From Propionispora sp. 2/2-37 (GTDB taxonomy: Bacteria > Bacillota > Negativicutes > Propionisporales > Propionisporaceae), in the NCBI RefSeq assembly GCF_001298735.1, contig NZ_CYSP01000015.1:34408-98407 (forward strand): a stretch of DNA of 64,000 nt, read 5' to 3'. Shown in pieces: positions 36,567 through 45,290 of the stretch. The position numbers and the translations under genes are program-made. The notes beneath the pieces were generated by a model. It did not search any database. It saw only the letters and a list, made by a program, of their open reading frames with translations, and was not told where the DNA came from. The first letter of the stretch is position 1. The number at the start of each line of letters is the position of its first letter.

Positions 36567-37877
36567 ATGACTTGCGTTTGCCCCGGCATTATGAAGCCAG
36601 AGGTTTTGGAACAAACCCGCAGGCATCCCTGCTATTCAGCCGAAGCGCATAATAAATACGCCCGTATTCACTTGCCGGTAGCTCCCCGCTGCAACATTCA
36701 GTGCAATTACTGCAATCGCAAATATGATTGTGTGAATGAAAGCCGTCCGGGGGTTACCAGCGAGGTCTTAACACCGGAACTTGCCACAGAAAAATTTTCC
36801 TGGGTGAAAGAAGAAATTCCGGAGCTCAGCGTAGTGGGCATTGCCGGTCCGGGCGATGCCCTGGCCGACTGGCAGGCTACCCAAGAGACCATTAAGCGTA
36901 TAAAGGCCGTTTCTCCGGATACCGTTTTTTGTTTATCGACGAACGGACTGCTGCTGCCGGAATATGCCGGAGAGATTATCGAACTCGGCATCCATCATGT
37001 TACGGTTACCATGAATGCACTGGATGCGGCCATAGGAGCAAAAATTTATCAGTATATTGCGTATCAGGGGGTAAGGTATGAGGGGTTGGCGGCAGCCGCA
37101 CTGCTCTTAAAGAACCAGCTGGCAGGTATACAATACTTAACGGAACGGGGTATATTGGTAAAAATCAACATGGTGATGATAAAAGGGATTAATGACCGGC
37201 ATATTCCTGAGGTTGTGAAAAGAGCGAAAGAACTGGGGGCGTTTGTTGCCAATATTATGCCGCTGATTCCGGCGCCGGGCAGTAATTTTGAACATTTCCC
37301 CCCAACCAGCATGAAGGAAGTAAATGACTTAAGAAATATCTGCCAGCTTGATCTGCCGCAAATGAGGCACTGTCAGCAATGCCGGGCCGATGCCATCGGC
37401 AGGCTGAACGAAGACCGGTCGCAGGAATTTAGGCTGTCGCAGCGTCCGGCCGGTGTCCCCAAAGTATATAATCCCGCAAAAAAGCAGTACCGGATTGCGG
37501 TGACTTCCAAGTACAATAAGCTGGTTGATCAACACTTCGGGCATGCGGAACGCTTTCTCATCTACCAGGGAGACGGCCGGAATTTCCAGCTGCTTGAGGA
37601 GCGGGCGGCAGAGAAATACTGCCTGGGTATGGCCGACTGTGAGGATGAGGAAAGAAGAAGAGATCATATAATTGATTCGCTGCAGGATTGCGATGCCGTT
37701 TTAACGATGCGGATCGGCCAGCATGCCAAAGATAAACTGTGCTGCCGGGGAGTTACCGCCGTCGAATATTGTGATAGTGTGGCAAACGGTCTGCAATATG
37801 CAGTTGAAGCGTTAACAAGGCAGGAGGCAATTGAGCATGAAAGAGTTATGGCACCAAGCCGGCGAACGGCTAATTAA
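36567..37877 (+). CDS. nifB: NifB: radical SAM FeMo-cofactor precursor synthase with NifX-like domain
   Basis: Builds the Fe8S9C core (NifB-co) from [4Fe-4S] units and SAM; 436 residues. The start is ATG 36567 (SD AAAGAGGTG). The NifB signature HPCYSAEAHNKYARIHLPVA precedes the radical-SAM triad CX3CX2C (Cys42, 46, 49) and RKYDCVNESRPGVTS. Further NifB blocks are GIAGPGDALADW and MPLIPAPGSNFEHFPP. From ~308 a NifX/NafY-like domain follows (YRIAVTSKYNKLVDQHFGHA). Its presence implies that at least one NifDK-like pair uses a carbide-type cofactor rather than only simple [4Fe-4S] clusters. The 3' end overlaps the permease gene by 41 nt. Confidence 0.9.
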   Translation: MTCVCPGIMKPEVLEQTRRHPCYSAEAHNKYARIHLPVAPRCNIQCNYCNRKYDCVNESRPGVTSEVLTPELATEKFSWVKEEIPELSVVGIAGPGDALADWQATQETIKRIKAVSPDTVFCLSTNGLLLPEYAGEIIELGIHHVTVTMNALDAAIGAKIYQYIAYQGVRYEGLAAAALLLKNQLAGIQYLTERGILVKINMVMIKGINDRHIPEVVKRAKELGAFVANIMPLIPAPGSNFEHFPPTSMKEVNDLRNICQLDLPQMRHCQQCRADAIGRLNEDRSQEFRLSQRPAGVPKVYNPAKKQYRIAVTSKYNKLVDQHFGHAERFLIYQGDGRNFQLLEERAAEKYCLGMADCEDEERRRDHIIDSLQDCDAVLTMRIGQHAKDKLCCRGVTAVEYCDSVANGLQYAVEALTRQEAIEHERVMAPSRRTAN

Positions 37878-38604
37878 CATTTCGGGAATTGTGGCGTTCT
37901 TCCTGTTGTGGGAGATTCTTCCTGACATAGGCGTAATTGACGCGCAGTTTATTCCCCCTTTTTCCGAGGTAGTAAAAGCGATTATCAAACTTTTGGGAAA
38001 CGGCGAACTTTTTATTCATGTGGCCGCCAGCTTGCAGCGTACTTTCCTGGGACTCATTTTTGCCATTGCCCTGGCGATTCCGGCCGGTTTTCTGTTAGGC
38101 GGAGTTTTCCCGAACTTATCCCGCCATGTAAGGCCGCTGCTGCGTTTGCTGGGACAGATTAACGCATTTTCCCTGTTCCCGATATTTATCCTTTTTTTCG
38201 GAATTGGCGAAATAGCCAAAGTCAGTATTATTTTCTGGTCCACCATCTGGCCGGTGTTGTTTACAACTATTGCCGGCGTGCAGCAAATCGATCCTTTATA
38301 TATTAAAAGTGCGCGTTCCGTGGGAGCCGGCCGGCTGACGATTTTCACCAAAGTGCTCCTGCCGGGTTCGGCGCCGGTTATTTTCACCGGTATCCGTACC
38401 GGCGCTTCCCATGCTTTTCTCATGCTGATTGCGGCGGAAATGATTGGGGCCAGTGCCGGACTGGGCTGGGTGGTTCACAACTCGTCTATGAATTTTGTGA
38501 TTCCCCGCTTGTTTGCGGCCACGATTGTCATTGCCTTGCTTGGCATGGCCATTAACTATTTTATTTACTGGCTGGAGGAAAATCTTTTGGAATGGAAACG
38601 GTAA
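37837..38604 (+). CDS. ABC permease, SsuC/TauC/NrtB type (1 of 4)
   Basis: Inner-membrane permease of 255 residues. ATG 37837 is nine bases after AGGAGG and overlaps the nifB 3' end, indicating translational coupling. It has about six TM helices and the EAA-type loop (YIKSARSVGAGRLTIFTKVL, then LPGSAPVIFTGIR), followed by MLIAAEMIGASAGLGWVVHN. Family members import nitrate, sulfonates, taurine or riboflavin precursors. Context favours an organosulfur compound. It is probably paired with the next permease as a heterodimer, sharing the ATPase at 47912. Confidence 0.88.
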   Translation: MKELWHQAGERLINISGIVAFFLLWEILPDIGVIDAQFIPPFSEVVKAIIKLLGNGELFIHVAASLQRTFLGLIFAIALAIPAGFLLGGVFPNLSRHVRPLLRLLGQINAFSLFPIFILFFGIGEIAKVSIIFWSTIWPVLFTTIAGVQQIDPLYIKSARSVGAGRLTIFTKVLLPGSAPVIFTGIRTGASHAFLMLIAAEMIGASAGLGWVVHNSSMNFVIPRLFAATIVIALLGMAINYFIYWLEENLLEWKR

Positions 38605-38667
38605 CTGTTTTCCGGATACCATGGTATGCAAGACCCTATTTTTCACGTATAGAAAGGAGTGATGGTG

Positions 38668-39501
38668 GTGGAAGTGACACTGAAAAAAGCAACGGAGGAC
38701 AGAAAGGGGCTGCTCACCATGAAGGCACTGCCCAAGTGGCTGGGACAAAGTCTCTATGCCAATAGTTCCATTATTGTTTTCCTGGTTTTATGGGAAATTG
38801 CGCCCCGGATCGGCTGGGTGGAGCAGACCTTTATTTCACCGCCTTCTGTTGTACTGGAAACGTTACGGGAATTGCTGGCTGACGGAACCTTGCTCAAACA
38901 TATTGGCGTCAGTTTAGGGCGGGCGCTGGGTGGTTTTGGCATCGCCGCAGTTGCCGGTATACCGTTAGGGTTTTTCCTGGGGGGGGGGGTTAAGCTGTTT
39001 GAACGTGTTGCCACACCGTTGCTGCGGCTGTTGAATGCCGTAAACCCATTTTCCCTGTTCCCGGTATTTATTCTTTTGTTTGGCATTGGCGAGGTTTCCA
39101 AAGTGGCTATGATTATTTGGGTCTGCGTCTGGCCGGTGCTTTTGCACACCATTACCGGTGTAAAAGAGATTGATCCTTTACTGCTTAAGTCGGCACAGTC
39201 TATGGGAGTTAAAGGAAAAGAACTGTTTTACAAGGTCATCCTGCCGGCAGCGGCTCCCGCCATATTCCATGGTTTAAAGATGAGTTCCGGCGTGGCTTTT
39301 TTCATGCTGATCGCAGCGGAAATGATCGGAGCCAGCAGCGGTTTGGGCTGGCTGGTGTGGAATGCCCAGACCAATTACCAGATTCCCGTTTTGTTTGCGG
39401 CGACAGTGGTTATTTCCGTATTGGGCTTGAGTTTACATTATTTATTCGGCAAGTTGGAAAATAAAGTAATCAATTGGAAAGAACACACACCCGAGTATTA
39501 G
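38668..39501 (+). CDS. ABC permease, SsuC/TauC type (2 of 4)
   Basis: Permease of about 277 residues. The SD AAGGAG is followed by ATG 38662, GTG 38665 and GTG 38668; the last has the best spacing. It has about six TMs, the EAA loop (LLKSAQSMGVKGKELFYKVI) and FMLIAAEMIGASSGLGWLVW. It is similar in sequence to permease 1 and 64 nt downstream of it. The substrate-binding protein gene follows 42 nt later. Confidence 0.88.
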   Translation: MEVTLKKATEDRKGLLTMKALPKWLGQSLYANSSIIVFLVLWEIAPRIGWVEQTFISPPSVVLETLRELLADGTLLKHIGVSLGRALGGFGIAAVAGIPLGFFLGGGVKLFERVATPLLRLLNAVNPFSLFPVFILLFGIGEVSKVAMIIWVCVWPVLLHTITGVKEIDPLLLKSAQSMGVKGKELFYKVILPAAAPAIFHGLKMSSGVAFFMLIAAEMIGASSGLGWLVWNAQTNYQIPVLFAATVVISVLGLSLHYLFGKLENKVINWKEHTPEY

Positions 39502-39543
39502 TATCTAAATAAAGTAAAAAACTGGATAGAAAGGATGGAAAAT

Positions 39544-40596
39544 ATGGCGGATAAAAAAACAGTAAAAAATATTATTCTTGGGCTTGTCGGAATAGCTGTT
39601 ATCGGGGGAATCGCCTATGGAGCTAATTTTGCCGAGAAGCCGGTCAGCGGCGGCAGCGAGGTGAAAAGCGCCCAGACAACGGGACAGGATGATGGTTTAA
39701 TCCCGATTAGAACCTGGTCCAAGACCGACTGCTCGTCTACTCCGTGGGTAGTGGCCGATCTTAAAGGATTCTTTGCCGAAGAGGGATTGAAAATTGTCTA
39801 TACCGGCGATACGCAGCCGGCTCAGCAAATTCCTTCTATTCTTAACGGTAATAATGATGTGGGCTCCGAGCATCCCAATAAGCTGGCCGTAGCCATTGCC
39901 GGCGGAGCTAAAATCAAGGGCGTGGTTCGTGCCGGGATCGACCCGACACCCGATCTTGATCCTAAGCTGCGGCATATGAACTGGTATGTCAATCCGGAAA
40001 AGTTTGGTGATGTCCATTCTTTCAAAGACCTGGCTAATAAGGAAGGGCAGCTTACATTTTCGACAATTACCAAGAACATTTGCGCAGATTTTCTGGCGAA
40101 TCAGATAGCTGACCGTCAGGGACTGTCGCGGGATAAAATTGAATGGGTTTCCATGCCCGATGTGCAGGCGGTACAGGCACTAAAACAAGGCTTGATTGCC
40201 GTAGCCGGCGTACACCCTCCCTACTATAAATCCATGGAGGATGCCGGCATGGTTAAAATTGCCGACAGTCTTGATGCCGGTCTGGGGGTAGCCGGTGGCG
40301 TGGGCTACTATTACTTTACTACGGATTTTATTGACAAAAATCCGGAAATTATCAAGAAATTTGCCCGGGCCATTGCCAAAGCCCAAAAATGGTCGAATGA
40401 CTATCCGGAAGAAGCCCGTAAAATGACGGAGGACTGGATTCACGTACCGATAAATGCCACTCATTACTACGCAACCGATACGAAAATCATTGAGTCGGAA
40501 ATTGTTCCCTGGATTGAGGATTTGGAAAAGAGTAAAGTCATTTCCCAGGGTAAAGTGAAACCTTCCGATCTAGTCATTCATTCTTTTGACAGCTGA
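39544..40596 (+). CDS. ABC substrate-binding protein, SsuA/NitT/TauT type
   Basis: Periplasmic or membrane-anchored binding protein of 350 residues. ATG 39544 has the better spacing from AAAGGATGG; ATG 39535 adjoins it. An N-terminal hydrophobic helix (IILGLVGIAVIGGIAYGANF) has no lipobox, so it is either a signal anchor or cleaved. Domains follow the NMT1/SsuA pattern: TDCSSTPWVVADLKGFFAEE, NDVGSEHPNKLAVAIAGGAK, KQGLIAVAGVHPPYYKSM. It is the only binding protein for four permeases. The ligand is unknown; a small organosulfur compound is inferred from context. Confidence 0.85.
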   Translation: MADKKTVKNIILGLVGIAVIGGIAYGANFAEKPVSGGSEVKSAQTTGQDDGLIPIRTWSKTDCSSTPWVVADLKGFFAEEGLKIVYTGDTQPAQQIPSILNGNNDVGSEHPNKLAVAIAGGAKIKGVVRAGIDPTPDLDPKLRHMNWYVNPEKFGDVHSFKDLANKEGQLTFSTITKNICADFLANQIADRQGLSRDKIEWVSMPDVQAVQALKQGLIAVAGVHPPYYKSMEDAGMVKIADSLDAGLGVAGGVGYYYFTTDFIDKNPEIIKKFARAIAKAQKWSNDYPEEARKMTEDWIHVPINATHYYATDTKIIESEIVPWIEDLEKSKVISQGKVKPSDLVIHSFDS

Positions 40597-40608
40597 TCCT
40601 TTACGGCG

Positions 40609-40650
40609 TGTCATGACGGTTAAGGACAGGTTCCATACGCCGTCATGACA
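40609..40650 (+). promoter_or_regulatory. Hairpin between the binding protein and nifD-like gene 1
   Basis: TGTCATGACGG (40609-40619) pairs with CCGTCATGACA (40640-40650). GCTGATCC lies just upstream (40593), but the CTGAAGGC part is missing. It may be a degenerate leader element or an mRNA-processing/attenuation hairpin. T-run weak. Confidence 0.4.
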
Positions 40651-40688
40651 TTTATCTTCTAAATGTGAAAAAGATTAAGGAGGTTATA

Positions 40689-42161
40689 GTGGCTATGGCG
40701 ATTAATTTAGAACTGCCCGAAGTGGCGATCAGGGAGAACCGGTTAGGTTCCATTACCGGGTACCAGGGTTCAATCCGGGATTTGGGGTCCCGTGCAGCAG
40801 GCTGCTCATTGCAGAATAAAGGGAGATGCTTTAGTCAGGCCAGTGCCTGCAGTTCCGGCTGTGCGCAAAACTACCTTTCCGGCATTGTGGACGCTGCGGT
40901 GGTTAACCATGCACCGGTCGGCTGCGTCGGTGACAGCGCAGGTGCCAATGAGCAGGATAAATGGGGCAGAAAGGTCAGAGGACTGCCTTACCGGAATATC
41001 AATATTCTGAACACCAACATGGTGGAGGAAGATACGGTTTTCGGCGCAGTAGCCAAGCTGAAGGGGGCAGTAAGAGAGGCCTACCGGCGGTTTAGCCCGA
41101 AGGCTGTTTTTGTCACTACGTCCTGCGTATCCGGTATTATCGGGGAAGATATTGTCAGTGCTTTGGATGAGCTGCGCGAGGAAATACCGGTGCCGTTGGT
41201 GCCAGTGTTCTGCGAGGGTTTTAAATCGCAAATCTGGGCTTCCGGGTTTGATGCGGCTTTTCATGCGCTTTTGACGGGGATTGTCAACCCGCCGGAAAAG
41301 AAAACCAATAAGGTGAACTTGATTAATTTTAGAGGCAGCGCCCGGAATCAAATTACCGCCATGCTGGCCCGGTTTGGGCTGGAACCGGTATTTATGGTAC
41401 CCTATAGTTCCATTGATGAGCTGGCCAGAGCGTCGGAAGCGGCGGCAACCATCAGCATCTGCGGAACGCTGGGCGGCTACTTCGGCAATGCTCTGGAACA
41501 GAGATACGGTGTGCCCTATGTGAAAGCCCTGCAGCCGCATGGCGTATCCGGCACGGATAACTGGCTCAGGGGGTTGGGAGCGGCCGTTGGCAAGGAGGCC
41601 GAAGTCGAAGCATACATTCAAGAGGAAAAAGCCCGGATTGCCAGTGATTTGTCTGAACTGAAGGGAAAACTTGCCGGTACCAAAGCCGTTGTCGGCATGG
41701 GACCCAGTTTTGCCCATGACTATATCCGCACGCTGCAGGAACTGGGCGTTGAAATCATCTGGGGGGCTTCCTGGCATTACGACCCGCAGTATGACAGCGG
41801 TCATGCCCCGGAGACGGTAAGTCATTTACTGGAGGCGGGAAAAGACATCCCCTTCAGTGTGGCCGATCAGCAGGTATTTGAAATGATGAACCTGCTTAAT
41901 AAACTGAAACCGGATCTTTATATCGGCCGTCATCCGGGCATGACGGTGTGGGCTATCAAGCTGGGCATACCTTCCATCATGATTGGTGACGAATACACCG
42001 CCTATGGCTATCAGGGGCTGGTTGACTTTGGTTTCCGGGTTCTGGATGCGTTAACAAATCGTAATTTTGTAAAAAAACTGTCGGCCAGGGTTAAGCTGCC
42101 GTATACCGACTGGTGGCTGGAACAGGACAGCTTTACATTTTTACAGGACGAGGTGGTATAA
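40689..42161 (+). CDS. NifD/NifE-like nitrogenase component 1 alpha subunit (pair 1)
   Basis: A 490-residue alpha-type subunit. GTG 40689 is five bases after AAGGAGG; ATG 40695 is an alternative start. Cluster ligands are Cys58 (or a neighbour in ACSSGCAQNYL), Cys79 (HAPVGCVGD) and Cys146 (TTSCVSGIIGEDI), equivalent to the NifD P-cluster cysteines. Cys258 (ISICGTLGGYFGNALEQRYG) aligns with cofactor Cys275. The position of NifD His442 is Gly433 (MIGDEYTAYGYQG). Loss of that His is also a feature of NifE scaffolds, so this pair may be the maturase or an unusual catalytic unit. The stop overlaps the next gene (TAATG). Confidence 0.88.
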   Translation: MAMAINLELPEVAIRENRLGSITGYQGSIRDLGSRAAGCSLQNKGRCFSQASACSSGCAQNYLSGIVDAAVVNHAPVGCVGDSAGANEQDKWGRKVRGLPYRNINILNTNMVEEDTVFGAVAKLKGAVREAYRRFSPKAVFVTTSCVSGIIGEDIVSALDELREEIPVPLVPVFCEGFKSQIWASGFDAAFHALLTGIVNPPEKKTNKVNLINFRGSARNQITAMLARFGLEPVFMVPYSSIDELARASEAAATISICGTLGGYFGNALEQRYGVPYVKALQPHGVSGTDNWLRGLGAAVGKEAEVEAYIQEEKARIASDLSELKGKLAGTKAVVGMGPSFAHDYIRTLQELGVEIIWGASWHYDPQYDSGHAPETVSHLLEAGKDIPFSVADQQVFEMMNLLNKLKPDLYIGRHPGMTVWAIKLGIPSIMIGDEYTAYGYQGLVDFGFRVLDALTNRNFVKKLSARVKLPYTDWWLEQDSFTFLQDEVV

Positions 42162-43477
42162 TGTCGCAATTCGTGGAACAAGCGCGCCATGTATGCGCTT
42201 TGGGCAGTTATCAGTCCGTGCTGGCCATTGAGAAGGCGGCACCGATCCTGCATGCAGGGCCGGGCTGCGGGCAAAAACTGTGGCGGACTTTAGGTGCGGC
42301 CAATGGCTGTCAGGGTTCGGGTTATGTAGGCGGACACTCGGTTCCGTGCACCAATATCGGGGAAAAGGAAGTTATTTTCGGCGGCGATGACCGGCTGCGC
42401 GATATTGTGGGAAATGCCCTGAAAGTCATTGATGCCGAGCTGTTTGTTATTTTAACCGGCTGTACGTCCGATATTGTCGGTGACGATGTCAGTGAAGTGG
42501 CCCGCCGGTTTCAGGAACAGGGAAAACCGGTGGTGGCTGTGGAAACCGGCGGTTTTAAAGGAAGCAATCTGTTTGGCCATGAGCTTGTGCTGGATGCGAT
42601 TATTGAGCAGTATTTGCAGCCGACGGCAGAAAAAGAAGAGGGGCTTGTGAACATCTGGTCCGTTGTGCCTTATCAGGACCCTTTTTGGGTAGGCAATCTT
42701 AAAGAGATCGGAAATTTGATTTCTTTGCTGGGTTTGACACCAAATAGTGTTTTTGGACCGGGCCATGGTCCGGAAGCTTTAAAGCGGGTGCCGAAAGCGC
42801 AGTTTAATCTACTGGTATCCCCGTGGGTGGGCCTTAAAAATGTCAAGCATTTAGAAGAAAAATTCGGGACACCGTACCTGCATTACCCGGCACTGCCGAT
42901 TGGTCCGACCGAAACGGCCAATTTTTTAAGAACGGTGGGAAATTACGCCGGGATCGAAGACCGGCGGGTGGAGAGACTAATCGGCAAATTGGAAAAAGAC
43001 TATTATTATTTTATCGACCGGGCTGCCGATTCACTGCTGGAAACCCAATTGATGCCCAGGCGGTTCGTCACCATAGCCGACAGCTTCTATGCCCTGGGCG
43101 TGGCCCGTTTTTTAATCAATGATTTCGGCTTATTGCCGGAAACACAATATATAACCGATGGCGTTGCCGAAGAATATCAGGAGGAGATAACGGCGGAATT
43201 CAGAAAATTTGAAGACGGTATTGAAGCGAAAGTGGTTTTTTCCAATGATGGCGGTGAAATCCACGAAGATATACGGAAAATTAAGTTCCGCAGCCGCCCG
43301 CTGATATTGGGCAGCGCCTGGGACCGGGTTCTGTCGCGGGAGATTAACGGTTATCAGCTGTCACTTGCCACGCCGGTCAGCAACCGGCTGGTGCTGAACC
43401 GCTCGTATGTAGGCTATGAAGGCGCGTTAAGGCTTGTTGAAGATGTCTATTCTTTAGTTCTGGAAGACTTCCAGTAA
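42161..43477 (+). CDS. NifK/NifN-like nitrogenase component 1 beta subunit (pair 1)
   Basis: A 438-residue beta-type subunit. ATG 42161 overlaps the preceding stop by one base, giving tight coupling with its partner. Cys12 (HVCALGSYQ), Cys36 (HAGPGCGQK) and Cys101 (TGCTSDIVGDDV) match the three NifK cysteines of the P-cluster. Next come VETGGFKGSNLFGHEL and PIGPTETANFLRTVG, blocks typical of nitrogenase-like beta subunits. It is shorter than NifK (~520) and lacks its N-terminal extension. It is closely related to the beta subunit of pair 2. Confidence 0.88.
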   Translation: MSQFVEQARHVCALGSYQSVLAIEKAAPILHAGPGCGQKLWRTLGAANGCQGSGYVGGHSVPCTNIGEKEVIFGGDDRLRDIVGNALKVIDAELFVILTGCTSDIVGDDVSEVARRFQEQGKPVVAVETGGFKGSNLFGHELVLDAIIEQYLQPTAEKEEGLVNIWSVVPYQDPFWVGNLKEIGNLISLLGLTPNSVFGPGHGPEALKRVPKAQFNLLVSPWVGLKNVKHLEEKFGTPYLHYPALPIGPTETANFLRTVGNYAGIEDRRVERLIGKLEKDYYYFIDRAADSLLETQLMPRRFVTIADSFYALGVARFLINDFGLLPETQYITDGVAEEYQEEITAEFRKFEDGIEAKVVFSNDGGEIHEDIRKIKFRSRPLILGSAWDRVLSREINGYQLSLATPVSNRLVLNRSYVGYEGALRLVEDVYSLVLEDFQ

Positions 43478-43547
43478 GCTGATAATAAAGCTGATCCTTG
43501 CTCCCCTATACATAGGAGGCCGGGTATTTTACGGCAATATTTTTAGC

Positions 43548-43575
43548 TTGACAAATACCGGCAAATCGTTATAAT
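43548..43575 (+). promoter_or_regulatory. Consensus promoter for nifDK-like pair 2
   Basis: TTGACA (43548-43553), 16-bp spacer, TATAAT (43570-43575). It is the strongest-looking promoter in the locus. Confidence 0.8.
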
Positions 43576-43608
43576 TAAAGAAAAATACACTTTTATATGA
43601 ATGGATTT

Positions 43609-43669
43609 GCTGATCAGAATAACTGAAGGCTAAGGTGAGTACCGGTCTATGGTATACCTTAGCTTTTTT
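43609..43669 (+). promoter_or_regulatory. Leader attenuator element, copy 4 (first of a tandem)
   Basis: GCTGATCAG, loop AATAA, CTGAAGGC. The terminator stem GCTAAGGTGAGTACC pairs with GGTATACCTTAGC, then TTTTTTG. It starts ~27 nt into the predicted transcript. Confidence 0.8.
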
Positions 43670-43715
43670 GTACTGTTAGGCAGTTTTTTTGGTAACGGCA
43701 AATTCATCGTCATTT

Positions 43716-43790
43716 GACTGGTCAGTATATCCATACTGAAGGCAAAGAGGAATCCTTTACGAAGGAATCATCTTTGCCTTTTATTTTTTT
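43716..43790 (+). promoter_or_regulatory. Leader attenuator element, copy 5 (second of a tandem)
   Basis: ACTGGTCAGTAT-ATCC-ATACTGAAGGC: the arms extend to seven base pairs (TCAGTAT/ATACTGA). GGCAAAGAGGAATCC pairs with GGAATCATCTTTGCC, followed by a long T-rich run. The 43500-43934 interval otherwise holds only the promoter and the short ORF below. Confidence 0.75.
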
Positions 43791-43834
43791 ACGGATGTTT
43801 TAATGAAAAACCGTGCGGAAAGGAGAGGTCGAAA

Positions 43835-43915
43835 ATGAGCGGTTTGAAAGTTCCCAACGAAATGGCGCCTAAAGAGCGCATGGAAGCGGTGTTGTCTTAT
43901 ACTACGTTTACTTGA
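43835..43915 (+). pseudogene. 26-codon relic resembling a UroD/MtaA-family N-terminus
   Basis: ATG 43835 with SD AAGGAGAGG encodes MSGLKVPNEMAPKERMEAVL then SYTTFT before a stop. The TPKERM-like start recalls the N-terminus of uroporphyrinogen-decarboxylase-family methyltransferases (MtaA/CmuA). It could be a relic or a leader peptide of the downstream operon. Confidence 0.35.
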
Positions 43916-43933
43916 TAGGGGGGGAAGCAACAG

Positions 43934-45271
43934 ATGAGTAAATTTATTGACAGGCCGCGCTATTTGTGTACTATGGGGGGCGCGGTGGCCACGCTGAACG
44001 CACTGCCGCGGACGATATCCATTCTGCATGCGGCTGCGGGCTGTGGCGGCAACTTTACCAACGCGTTAAGCGGAGCGGCAGGTTATCTGGGCAGTAGTTA
44101 CTGTGCCGGACAGGCATTGCCCAGTTCCAATATTTATGAAAAGGATATTGTGTTCGGCGGTGAGGAACGGCTGGAGGAACAGATTGCCAGCACGCTGGAA
44201 ATTGTTGACGGTGACTTATATTTTGTGGTAACAGGCTGTATGGTGGATATTATCGGCGATGATGCCGTTTCCGTGGCCAATAAGTTCAAGCAGGCGGGCA
44301 AGCCGGTGCTGGCGGCGGAGACCGGTGGGTTTAAAGGAAATTCCTATCAGGGATATGACATCGTTCTCAGCAAATTATTCCGTGATTATGTAACACCGAA
44401 TCCGGTGAAAGATAAAAAAACAGTGAACCTGTTTGGTATTGTTCCGGTTCAGGATGTGTTTTGGAAAGGAAATCTGAATGTCCTGAAAGCCTTAATCCAA
44501 AAACTGGGGTTTCAGGTCAATACTTTTTTTGGCGAGGGGGAAACACTGGAAAACCTTAAGAATTCGGCAGTAGCCGCTTTGAATATTGTCGTGTCCGATG
44601 TGTCCGGCGTGGAACCGGCCCAGGTTTTTGAGGAAGTACACGGTGTACCGTATGTCATCGCGCCGCTGCCCATTGGACCAACCGGTACGGAAGAATTTTT
44701 ACGTACCGTCGGTGCAGCCCTGGGCGTTGCCGATCGTGTGCTGACCCAAACCATTGCGGAAGAAAAAACGCGCTATTATGACTATCTGGTGCGTTTATCC
44801 GATGTATACAATGATCTCGATTTTCAGCGGTACAGCGTTGTTGTGGCGGATGCCAATTATGCGTCGGCCTTAACCCGGTTTTTGGCCGATGATCTGGGCT
44901 GGCTGCCGGAATTAGTGGTGATAACCGACGTTCTGGAAGAAAATGAGAAACAGGCGGTACGAAAGCGGTTCGAAGGGTTGTCCGGGGTTAAGCCGCAAGT
45001 GGTGTTTGATACCGATACGGCAAGTGTCGGCCGGCATTTCCGCAAAGCGTGGCCCCGTAATCAGAACAGCCGTTATTTTGATTCTTTCAGTCCGGCTTTT
45101 GTTTTTGGCAGCAGCCTGGAGAAGGACTTTGCCGATACCCTGGGTGCCGCTCATTTAAGCGTAGCCTATCCCATATCCAACCGGGTGGTGCTCGACAGGG
45201 CTTATGCCGGCTACAGCGGAGCGTTGCGGCTGACGGAGGATGTGCTGGGGCTGTTGGTAAGCAATCGATAA
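43934..45271 (+). CDS. NifK/NifN-like nitrogenase component 1 beta subunit (pair 2)
   Basis: A 445-residue beta-type subunit. The start is ATG 43934 with a GGGGGGAAG site. The P-cluster-type ligands are Cys12 (YLCTMGGAV), Cys37 (HAAAGCGGNF) and Cys102 (TGCMVDIIGDDA). YEKDIVFGGEERLEEQ and ETGGFKGNSYQGYD match the pair-1 beta subunit closely, so the two pairs arose by duplication. Here the beta gene precedes the alpha gene (KD order), unlike pair 1. It is under the tandem leader elements. Confidence 0.88.
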   Translation: MSKFIDRPRYLCTMGGAVATLNALPRTISILHAAAGCGGNFTNALSGAAGYLGSSYCAGQALPSSNIYEKDIVFGGEERLEEQIASTLEIVDGDLYFVVTGCMVDIIGDDAVSVANKFKQAGKPVLAAETGGFKGNSYQGYDIVLSKLFRDYVTPNPVKDKKTVNLFGIVPVQDVFWKGNLNVLKALIQKLGFQVNTFFGEGETLENLKNSAVAALNIVVSDVSGVEPAQVFEEVHGVPYVIAPLPIGPTGTEEFLRTVGAALGVADRVLTQTIAEEKTRYYDYLVRLSDVYNDLDFQRYSVVVADANYASALTRFLADDLGWLPELVVITDVLEENEKQAVRKRFEGLSGVKPQVVFDTDTASVGRHFRKAWPRNQNSRYFDSFSPAFVFGSSLEKDFADTLGAAHLSVAYPISNRVVLDRAYAGYSGALRLTEDVLGLLVSNR

Positions 45272-45290
45272 GGAAGGGAGCATAAAAAGC

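Noticed and set aside
40593..40650. Leader element before nifD-like gene 1
   Set aside because: It has GCTGATC and a hairpin but no CTGAAGGC and a weak T-run; kept only as a hairpin.
40806..41825. 339-codon minus-strand frame across nifD-like gene 1
   Set aside because: It mirrors a high-GC coding strand and shows no domain or start signal.
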